Below, in pieces: positions 54,553 through 62,070 of a stretch of 64,000 nt of DNA. Each line of letters opens with the position of its first letter. Positions within the stretch are counted from its first letter, which is position 1. The notes beneath the pieces are model-generated. The model had not been told where the DNA came from. It did not search any database and saw nothing but the letters and a program-made list of their open reading frames with translations. The stretch spans positions 1-64,000 of the forward strand of contig NZ_QGGI01000014.1 in assembly GCF_003148465.1 (NCBI RefSeq). Direction: 5' to 3'. The DNA comes from Oceanotoga teriensis. Lineage in GTDB: Bacteria > Thermotogota > Thermotogae > Petrotogales > Petrotogaceae. A program made the position numbers and the translations under genes.

Positions 54553-56901
54553 ATGTTCGAAACTAAATACGGTTATTTTTCAGAAGATCAAAATGAATAT
54601 ATAATAAAAACACCAAAAACACCGAGACCTTGGGTTAATATAATTTCAAATGGTGATTATGGTGTTGCTGTTTCTCAAAATGGTTCGGGATATAGCTGGA
54701 AAACACATGCTTCCTTAAACAGAATAAATAGATGGGAACAAGATATCATAAAAGACGAATGGGGAAAGTACTTTTATATCAAAAACAATGAAAATGATGA
54801 ATTATTTACTCCTACTTTTAAACCAATGTGTAAAAAAAATATTGATTATAAAATAATACACGGATTTGGTTATTCTAAATTTTTAGCCGAAAATAAAGAT
54901 TTAAAAACCGAATTAACTTTAACGGTACCTAAAGATTCTTCGTTAGAAATATGGATGCTAAAAATAAAAAATAAAACCAAAAATAAATTAAATTTATCTG
55001 TTTTTTCTTATTTAGAATGGAATCTTGGTACTGCTCCAGATTGGCATAGAGAATTCCATAAAACATTTATAGATACATATTTTATGAATGATGTGATAAA
55101 AGCTGAAAAAAGAATGTGGGATATACCAAATGAAAATGGTGAACATTGGAATAGAAACTGGGAATACACAGCTTTTAATTCGGTTAATGAAAAGACATCT
55201 TCAGCAACATCTTGTAAAGAAGATTTTTTGGGGAATTTCGGATCTGTATCAAATCCAGAAGGATTAAAAAATAAAAAGTTAAACAATATATTTGGCAAAT
55301 ACCAAGATTCAATTGCTTCATTACACAATGAAGTGATAATAGATTCTGATGAAGAAAAAATACTCATTTATACCATAGGATTGGTAGAAAAAAATGATAC
55401 TAAAGAAATAGATAATATAAAAAAAATATATTCCACTGAAAAATCAGTTTTAAATGAAATAGAAAAAAACAAAAAAATGTGGAAAGATATATTTGAAAAA
55501 AATATGGTAGAAACCCCAGATATAGGTTTCAACTTAATGAACAACAAATGGCTAAAATATCAAGCAATATCGGGAAGATTATGGGGAAGAACCGGTTATT
55601 ATCAAACAGGTGGTGCTTTTGGTTTTAGAGATCAATTACAAGATAGTCAAATATTTTTATATGTTGATCCAAATAAAACAGCCGAACAAATAAAATTGCA
55701 TGCAAAACATCAATTCATAGATGGTAGTGTTTATCACTGGTGGCATCCAATATCAGAAATTGGATTAAAAAATAATATTTCAGATAACAGATTATGGTTA
55801 GCTTTTATAACACTAAGATATTTAAAAGAAACAAATAATTTTAATTTTTTAAATGAAATGGTCCCTTATATAGATTATGAAGATGAAAGCATTTATGATC
55901 ATTGTATAAAAGCTATAAAATATAATTTATCAAAATTAAGTTCAAGAGGATTGCCATTAATAGGTTCTGGAGATTGGAATGATGGTATGAGTGCTGTGGG
56001 TACTGATGGTAAAGGAGAAAGTATTTGGCTTGGTCATTTTCTATATGGTATATTAAATGATTTTTCTTATATTTGTAATAAACAAAAAGACTATGAAAAT
56101 GAAGATTTATTTAAAAAAGAAGCTTTAAAATTAAAAAATTCTATAAATAAATATGCTTGGGATGGTGAATGGTTTATAAGAGCTTTTAAAGATGATGGAA
56201 AATCTATTGGAAGCTCAAAATGCTCAGAGGGGAAAATATTCTTAAATGCTCAAACATGGGCTATTTTAAACAATTCAACAACTGAAGAAAGAAAAGAAAA
56301 AGCATATGAATCTCTAAAAAAATATCTTTTCAAAGAGTTTGGACCTTTATTATTCCAGCCAGCTTATTCAAAACCAGACAAAGAAATAGGTTATTTATCA
56401 AGATATGCTCCTGGAGTACGTGAAAATGGCGGACTTTATACACATGCTGGAACATGGGGTGTATTGGCTGCATGTAAAATGAATGATGAAAATTCATATA
56501 AAATTTATAAATCATTTATGCCAGTTTATAGAGGAATGAATCCCGATAAATATTTCACTGAACCATATGTAACCCCAGGCAATGTAGATGGACCTGATTC
56601 TCCTAATTTTGGTCGTGGAGGTTGGTCATGGTATACAGGATCTGCAAGTTGGTACTTTATAACTGGAATGGAAGGTATTCTTGGCATAACACCAGAATGG
56701 AATGGATTAAAAATATCTCCAGTAATGCCAAAAGAATGGGACAAAGTCTTCGTAAAAAGATATTTCAGAAATTGTCTGTATAATATAAACTTTATAAGAT
56801 CTAAAAATAAAAAAATTATTGTAAATGAGAATGAAATAGATGGAAATATAATAAATAATGAAAATAATGAAAAGACTTTAAATATATTTGTTTATTTCTG
56901 A
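54553..56901 (+). CDS. glycoside hydrolase family 94 phosphorylase
   Basis: Inverting phosphorylase of 782 residues, releasing a sugar 1-phosphate from a beta-glucoside. The catalytic loop is SGDWNDGMSAVG (Asp near 474), preceded by TGYYQTGGAFGFRDQLQD and HWWHPISE. Typical cellobiose phosphorylases have GIGFRDSNQD at that place, so this is another subgroup. Its motif is closer to the phosphorylase domain of cyclic glucan synthases, though it is a free-standing enzyme without a glucosyltransferase part. The N-terminal YGYFSEDQNEYII and GYSWKTHASLNRINRWEQD are the usual sandwich domain. The exact linkage used is open. GGAGG precedes the ATG. Confidence 0.88.
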   Translation: MFETKYGYFSEDQNEYIIKTPKTPRPWVNIISNGDYGVAVSQNGSGYSWKTHASLNRINRWEQDIIKDEWGKYFYIKNNENDELFTPTFKPMCKKNIDYKIIHGFGYSKFLAENKDLKTELTLTVPKDSSLEIWMLKIKNKTKNKLNLSVFSYLEWNLGTAPDWHREFHKTFIDTYFMNDVIKAEKRMWDIPNENGEHWNRNWEYTAFNSVNEKTSSATSCKEDFLGNFGSVSNPEGLKNKKLNNIFGKYQDSIASLHNEVIIDSDEEKILIYTIGLVEKNDTKEIDNIKKIYSTEKSVLNEIEKNKKMWKDIFEKNMVETPDIGFNLMNNKWLKYQAISGRLWGRTGYYQTGGAFGFRDQLQDSQIFLYVDPNKTAEQIKLHAKHQFIDGSVYHWWHPISEIGLKNNISDNRLWLAFITLRYLKETNNFNFLNEMVPYIDYEDESIYDHCIKAIKYNLSKLSSRGLPLIGSGDWNDGMSAVGTDGKGESIWLGHFLYGILNDFSYICNKQKDYENEDLFKKEALKLKNSINKYAWDGEWFIRAFKDDGKSIGSSKCSEGKIFLNAQTWAILNNSTTEERKEKAYESLKKYLFKEFGPLLFQPAYSKPDKEIGYLSRYAPGVRENGGLYTHAGTWGVLAACKMNDENSYKIYKSFMPVYRGMNPDKYFTEPYVTPGNVDGPDSPNFGRGGWSWYTGSASWYFITGMEGILGITPEWNGLKISPVMPKEWDKVFVKRYFRNCLYNINFIRSKNKKIIVNENEIDGNIINNENNEKTLNIFVYF

Positions 56902-57715
56902 GGAGGGGGAAAAATATGTAAAAAAAGAAGATATAAAAAATAAATATGCAAAAAATTCATTAAAAATTATTGGGTTTGAAGAAAAAAAATCTGAATATGC
57001 TGTAACTCCTGATTACAAAAAAGAATTTGAGAAATTAATGAAAGCTCCATCACAAAAAATCGCAATAGCAAAAAAAACTAATAAAAAAATAATTATTGAT
57101 GGAAATATTGATGAATATTCAGATTCAAATAAATATACAATAGATGAAACTATGAATGTTCCTGCAGGTGGTGTTTCAAAAGTAGATCCAAAAAAACAAG
57201 TTTTAAATTCAATATTCTATTTATTATGGGATGATGAAAATTTATATTTTGCAACAAATGTTTCAGATGAATATATAGTCAACAATTTAACTCCAGAAGA
57301 TAAATCTGGTTTTTATAGAACAGATTCAATAGAAATTTATTTGGATCCCGAAAAAGCTGGAATTAATGATAAATTAATGAAACTCGCTATAATTCCATTT
57401 GATACACAAAATAATGTTCAAGGTACAAGACATGAAGATTCAAATTCAGGTGCCATAGAAGAAACAGCTCCTGAAATACAATTGGCTTCTAACAAAACTA
57501 ATACAGGTTATACAATCGAAGTTAAAATTCCTTTTAAATATCTTGGAATAACCCCTAAAGCAGGGATAAATTTAGGATTTTCAACAACAATACATAATTC
57601 AAATAAAAAAGATGCTGCAAAAGGGGAATATGTAAGAGAAAATCTACTATCTTGGACTAATTTACCAGAAATATGGTCAAATAAAGAATTATGGGGAACT
57701 TTAGAATTAAAATAA
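56888..57715 (+). CDS. CBM9/DOMON-like carbohydrate-binding protein with an unclear or damaged start
   Basis: The 275-codon frame contains a carbohydrate-binding family 9-like fold from about residue 70 (KIIIDGNIDEYSD, FYLLWDDENLYFATNVSDEY, SIEIYLDP, GYTIEVKIPFKYLGI). No signal peptide or membrane helix is present. AGGAGGGGGA (56901-56910) is a strong site, but the ATG it serves (56916) is followed at once by TAA and is out of frame. The in-frame start TTG (56888) has no ribosome binding site. Removing two bases (TA) after that ATG would give a normal start. The gene may be slightly damaged, use an unusual start, or hold a sequencing error. Confidence 0.6.
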   Translation: MFISEEGEKYVKKEDIKNKYAKNSLKIIGFEEKKSEYAVTPDYKKEFEKLMKAPSQKIAIAKKTNKKIIIDGNIDEYSDSNKYTIDETMNVPAGGVSKVDPKKQVLNSIFYLLWDDENLYFATNVSDEYIVNNLTPEDKSGFYRTDSIEIYLDPEKAGINDKLMKLAIIPFDTQNNVQGTRHEDSNSGAIEETAPEIQLASNKTNTGYTIEVKIPFKYLGITPKAGINLGFSTTIHNSNKKDAAKGEYVRENLLSWTNLPEIWSNKELWGTLELK

Positions 57716-57728
57716 GGGAGGATTTAAA

Positions 57729-58916
57729 ATGAAAAAAGTTTTTATTATCTTATTTGTATTATCATTAACTATTTTAAGTTTTTCAAAAACCTTAACTATA
57801 TGGGCAATGGGTGAAGAAGCTAAAAAATTAAATATAATTGCCGATGACTTTATTAAAGAAAATCCAAATATTGAAGTTAAAATTCAAGCAATACCTTGGG
57901 GTTCAGCACATGATAAATTAATAACTGGAATAGCTGGAAACACAAATCCAGATCTCGCACAAATGGGAACAACTTGGATGGCGGAATTTGGTTCGATGGG
58001 TGTTTTTGAAAATTTAGAAAAGGATTTAAAAAATTCTGCTACAGTTTCAAAAGATATTTTTTTTGAAGGACCTTTTGAAACTACCATAGTAGATAATAAA
58101 ATATATGGATTACCATGGTATGTTGATACAAGAGTGCTTTTTTATAGAACAGATTTATTAAAATCTGTTGGATATGAAAATGGTCCAGAAAATTGGGAAG
58201 AATTATATGATGCTGCAAAAAAATTATCTGAAAAAGGTAAATACGGTCTAACGATGCAAACAATGGAATATCAAGAAATAATGCCTTTTATATGGCAAAA
58301 CAATGCAGATATACTCGATGAAAAAGGAAATATAACCGTAACAACTCCTGAATTTATAGAAGCAATAGATTTTTATTCTAAATTTTTTAAAGAAAAAATT
58401 GCTCCTTTGAGCTTAAGTGGAACTTTATTTCAAGAATTTGCAAATGGTACAGTCCCAATGTATTTCTCCGGTCCATGGATGATAAACATGACAAAAGAAC
58501 AAACCCCTGAAATAAAAGATAAATTTAATGTAAAAGTTGTTCCTTCAAAAAAACATGGAACTTCTTTTGTAGGTGGAAGCAATTTAGTGATGTTCAAAAA
58601 CTCAAAAAACAAAGATATAGCTTGGAAATTCATGGAATTCGTCTCAAGACCAGAAGTACAATTAAAATGGTATAAAGAAGTTGGATCATTACCTTCAGTA
58701 AAAGAAACATGGGAAGATAATTACTTAAAAAATAATTCTATGATGAGTACATTCGGAAAGCAACTCGAAAAATCTAAAGCTCCAGTTAATAGACCTGAAT
58801 GGGCTCAAATAGAAGATGCACTGGAGAGAAGAGTACAAGAAGCATGTTATGGTACTAAAACTCCAGAAGAAGCAGCAAAAGATTTAAAAAAAGATTTAGA
58901 AAAAATCTTAAGATAA
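57729..58916 (+). CDS. ABC transporter sugar-binding protein
   Basis: Periplasmic binding protein of 395 residues, solute-binding family 1. A signal peptide (hydrophobic 4-18, ending LSFS-KT) precedes LTIWAMGEEAKKLNIIADDF. The middle has YGLPWYVDTRVLFYRTDLL and the late section GTSFVGGSNLVMFKNSKNK, typical of oligosaccharide binders. GGGAGGA precedes the ATG. It leads two permease genes after a hairpin at 58924-58954, which should raise its mRNA level over theirs. No ATPase gene is in the locus, so a shared MsmX-like ATPase is expected elsewhere. Confidence 0.93.
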   Translation: MKKVFIILFVLSLTILSFSKTLTIWAMGEEAKKLNIIADDFIKENPNIEVKIQAIPWGSAHDKLITGIAGNTNPDLAQMGTTWMAEFGSMGVFENLEKDLKNSATVSKDIFFEGPFETTIVDNKIYGLPWYVDTRVLFYRTDLLKSVGYENGPENWEELYDAAKKLSEKGKYGLTMQTMEYQEIMPFIWQNNADILDEKGNITVTTPEFIEAIDFYSKFFKEKIAPLSLSGTLFQEFANGTVPMYFSGPWMINMTKEQTPEIKDKFNVKVVPSKKHGTSFVGGSNLVMFKNSKNKDIAWKFMEFVSRPEVQLKWYKEVGSLPSVKETWEDNYLKNNSMMSTFGKQLEKSKAPVNRPEWAQIEDALERRVQEACYGTKTPEEAAKDLKKDLEKILR

Positions 58917-58923
58917 AAACATT

Positions 58924-58954
58924 AATCTACCTCCTTTTTAAGGAGGTTAGATTT
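58924..58954 (+). other. intercistronic stem-loop between binding protein and permease
   Basis: A stem of about 13 bp (AATCTACCTCCTT / AAGGAGGTTAGATT, one bulge) with a 3-base loop, followed by TTTAAAG. Such hairpins often partly terminate or stabilise the mRNA and favour the binding protein over the permeases. Confidence 0.7.
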
Positions 58955-58972
58955 TAAAGAAAGGTGAAAATT

Positions 58973-59854
58973 ATGCGAACTCGAACATCTACTAAATCAA
59001 TAATAATGTTTCTAGGTCCTGCAATAATACTTTTAATGATTTTTTTAATTTTACCGATGATAACTTCTTTTTTTATAAGTTTAACTAATTTTAATACTTT
59101 TGCACTTGCAGATTGGAGCAAAGCAAAATTTATAGGTTTTGAAAATTTTATAGATCTTTTTGAAGATGAATTATTTTGGAAATCCCTATTTAATACCTTT
59201 TATGCCTTAATAATAGCAATGCCTTTAACTATAATATTGGCTCTTTTTTTTGCCGTGCTTATAAATAGAGAACAAACTTATTTCAAAAATTTTTTTAAAG
59301 TTGGTTTTTATCTTCCTTTTGTAACGAATACAGTTGCAATTGCAATAGTGTGGAAATGGATTTTAAATCCAGAATATGGTCTTTTGAATTGGTTTCTTGG
59401 ACTTTTTGGTATAAATGGACCTAATTGGATAGGAGATCCTAATTGGGCTATGCCATCTATAATAATGCTTGTAGTGTGGAAAGCTCTTGGTTATAACATA
59501 ATAATATTTTATGCTGGATTACAAAACATACCAGAGTTTTTATATGAAGCAGCGGAATTAGATGGAGCATCAAGATGGCAACAATTTTTAAAAATAACAG
59601 TCCCCATGCTAAGACCAACAACATATTTTGTAAGTGTTATGGTTTTAATTGGTTATTTACAATTATTCGAAGAACCTTATATGTTAACAAATGGAGGACC
59701 TTTAGATTCAACATTATCAGTAGTTTTATATCTTTACAGACAAGGCTTTAAATTTTTTAATCTCGGATATGCATCTTCAATTGCAGTAATTTTATTTTTA
59801 ATAATATTCATATTAACTATACTGCAGACAAAATTAAAAAAAACGGAATATTAA
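58973..59854 (+). CDS. ABC sugar transporter permease (MalF type)
   Basis: Inner-membrane protein of 293 residues with about six helices. The cytoplasmic EAA loop is EAAELDGASRWQQFLKITVPM, which contacts the ATPase. The ATG at 58973 has GAAAGGTG 8 bases before it; an upstream GTG at 58964 overlaps that site. It pairs with the next permease. Confidence 0.93.
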   Translation: MRTRTSTKSIIMFLGPAIILLMIFLILPMITSFFISLTNFNTFALADWSKAKFIGFENFIDLFEDELFWKSLFNTFYALIIAMPLTIILALFFAVLINREQTYFKNFFKVGFYLPFVTNTVAIAIVWKWILNPEYGLLNWFLGLFGINGPNWIGDPNWAMPSIIMLVVWKALGYNIIIFYAGLQNIPEFLYEAAELDGASRWQQFLKITVPMLRPTTYFVSVMVLIGYLQLFEEPYMLTNGGPLDSTLSVVLYLYRQGFKFFNLGYASSIAVILFLIIFILTILQTKLKKTEY

Positions 59855-59874
59855 AATATTAGGAGATGAGCATA

Positions 59875-60708
59875 ATGAGAAAAAGAAAAGTCAGTATTAC
59901 AGAACAAATAATAGTACATTTTATATTAATCTTAGGTGTTCTAAGTATGATTCTTCCATTTTTATGGATGGTTTCAACATCGTTTAAAAATTCAGACGAA
60001 ATATTTGTTTTTCCACCACGTTGGATACCAAATAATCCAACTTTTCAAAACTATATAGATCTCTTTAAAACTCTCGATTTTGGAAGACCTCTTTTAAACA
60101 CTATTATAGTTGCATTATCTATAACTTTTTTATCACTGTTGATTTCATCAATGGCAGGATATGCTTTTGCTAAATTCAAATTCAAAGGTAAAAATAAAAT
60201 TTTCATGATTGTTTTGGGAACATTGATGGTACCTGGACAAATAACAATGATACCAGTATTTTTACTCTTAAGACAAATGGGTTTACTGAACTCATTCGCT
60301 GGATTAATATTACCAGCAATGGTAAGTGCTTATAATATATTTTTCATGAAACAATTTATACAGGGTTTACCAGATGAGCTAATTGAAGCGGCTAAAATAG
60401 ATGGTGCTGGTGAAGGGTTCATATTTTTTAGAATTATATTACCTCTTGCAAAACCGGCACTAGCTGCATTATCTATATTTACATTTACTGGATCATGGAA
60501 CTCTTTTTTATGGCCTTTAATAATATCTTCTGATGAAAGTATGTATACATTACCAGTTGCAATATCTGTTATAGGTGGTCAATATGAAGTACAATATGGG
60601 TTACAAATGGCTGGAGCTGTTGTTGTAATACTTCCACTTATAATAGTATTTTTGTCTGCACAAAAATATTTCATAAAGGGAATATCACTAACAGGAATGA
60701 AAGGATGA
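59875..60708 (+). CDS. ABC sugar transporter permease (MalG type)
   Basis: Inner-membrane protein of 277 residues with six predicted helices. EAA loop ELIEAAKIDGAGEGFIFFRI and the MalG-like C-terminal YFIKGISLTGMKG. I place the start at ATG 59875, 9 bases after GGAG; the ATG at 59866 is too close to it. It ends 4 bases before the GH1 start, and its stop is followed by TAG, so the two genes are coupled. Confidence 0.93.
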   Translation: MRKRKVSITEQIIVHFILILGVLSMILPFLWMVSTSFKNSDEIFVFPPRWIPNNPTFQNYIDLFKTLDFGRPLLNTIIVALSITFLSLLISSMAGYAFAKFKFKGKNKIFMIVLGTLMVPGQITMIPVFLLLRQMGLLNSFAGLILPAMVSAYNIFFMKQFIQGLPDELIEAAKIDGAGEGFIFFRIILPLAKPALAALSIFTFTGSWNSFLWPLIISSDESMYTLPVAISVIGGQYEVQYGLQMAGAVVVILPLIIVFLSAQKYFIKGISLTGMKG

Positions 60709-60712
60709 TAGA

Positions 60713-62026
60713 ATGTTTGAAAAAGATTTTGAATGGGGTGTATCAACCTCAGCTTATCAAATAGAAGGAGCTTGGAAAAAAGATGGAAAAGGAATCTCAA
60801 TATGGGATGAATTTTCACATCAAATAAATCATATTAAAAACGATGAAAATGGTGATATTGCATGTAATCATTATGAATTATATCCAGAAGATTTTAAAAT
60901 TATGAAAGATCTTGGAATCAAAAATTATAGAATGTCATTATCTTGGACAAGAATAATGCCAGATGGTGTAAATATAAATCAAAAAGGTATTATATTTTAT
61001 AAAAAATTATTTGAAGAAATGAAAAAAAATGGTATAAAGCCTTTTGTAACTTTATATCATTGGGATTTACCATATGAATTACAAAAAATTGGAGGATGGG
61101 AAAACCCTAATATCTCTGATATATTTGAAAACTATGCCAAAATATGTTTTGAAAATTTCTCAGAATACGTTGATAAATGGATAACTATAAATGAACCTTG
61201 GGTAATAGTTAATGGTGGTTATGTTGGTGGAGATATGCCACCTGCTGTAAAAGACAGAAAAAGATCTTTGATAGTATCTCATAATTTAAATCTTTCACAT
61301 GCAAAAGCTTATAAAATTTATAAAAAAATGAATTATAAAGGTAAAATAGGTATAACTTTGAATCTCGTACCTATATACCCTTATTCTAAAGATAAAAAAG
61401 ATTTAGAATCTGCAGAAATCTATGATGAATTTTTCAATAAATGGTATATATATCCTATTTTCAAAGGATATTATCCAAAAAAAATATCTCAAATTTACAA
61501 AGAAAAATTAAACCTTAATTCTTTTCCTGAAGATGAATTAAATTATATAAAAAACACTTCAGATTTTCTCGGTATAAATTATTATATGAGAACAATAATA
61601 AAATACTCTTCAGAAAATAAACTATTCAATACTGAACCTGTTGAAATTGGTGGAGAATATACTGAAATGAAATGGGAAGTATATCCAGAAGGTTTATACA
61701 AACTTTTAAAAGATCTATCAAAAGAGTTTCCAAAAATGCCATTATATATAACAGAAAATGGTGCTGCTTATCAAGATGAAATAGAAAACGGTGAAATCCA
61801 TGATATAAGAAGATTGAATTATATAAAAGAACATATAGATGTCATAAAAAAAGCCAAAGAAAATAATATAAACTTAAAAGGATATTATTTATGGTCTTTC
61901 CTTGATAATTTTGAATGGTCTGCTGGTTATTCAAAAAGATTTGGAATTGTATATATAGATTATAAAACTCAAAAAAGAATTGTAAAAGACTCTGGAAAAT
62001 TTTATTCATCTATAATAAAAAAATAA
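60713..62026 (+). CDS. bglA: glycoside hydrolase family 1 beta-glucosidase
   Basis: Retaining beta-glycosidase of 437 residues, cytoplasmic (no signal peptide). The acid/base is in TINEP (Glu near 160), the nucleophile in ITENGA (Glu near 349). The N-terminal FEWGVSTSAYQIEGAW and the C-terminal LWSFLDNFEWSAGYSKRFG are family signatures. AAAGGATG precedes the ATG. It is the last gene of the sugar locus; it would complete degradation of the imported beta-glucoside. Whether it prefers glucosides, galactosides or cellobiose cannot be read here. The gene name is a generic label. Confidence 0.93.
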   Translation: MFEKDFEWGVSTSAYQIEGAWKKDGKGISIWDEFSHQINHIKNDENGDIACNHYELYPEDFKIMKDLGIKNYRMSLSWTRIMPDGVNINQKGIIFYKKLFEEMKKNGIKPFVTLYHWDLPYELQKIGGWENPNISDIFENYAKICFENFSEYVDKWITINEPWVIVNGGYVGGDMPPAVKDRKRSLIVSHNLNLSHAKAYKIYKKMNYKGKIGITLNLVPIYPYSKDKKDLESAEIYDEFFNKWYIYPIFKGYYPKKISQIYKEKLNLNSFPEDELNYIKNTSDFLGINYYMRTIIKYSSENKLFNTEPVEIGGEYTEMKWEVYPEGLYKLLKDLSKEFPKMPLYITENGAAYQDEIENGEIHDIRRLNYIKEHIDVIKKAKENNINLKGYYLWSFLDNFEWSAGYSKRFGIVYIDYKTQKRIVKDSGKFYSSIIKK

Positions 62027-62068
62027 AAAAAGAAGTTTTCATATTGAAAAATATGAAAACTTCTTTTT
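62027..62068. terminator. terminator after the sugar locus
   Basis: A 19-bp perfect stem starting AAAAAGAAGTTTTCATATT, with a GAAA loop, and T-runs on both strands. It stops the GH1 transcript and the convergent chemoreceptor. Confidence 0.92.
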
Positions 62069-62070
62069 GA

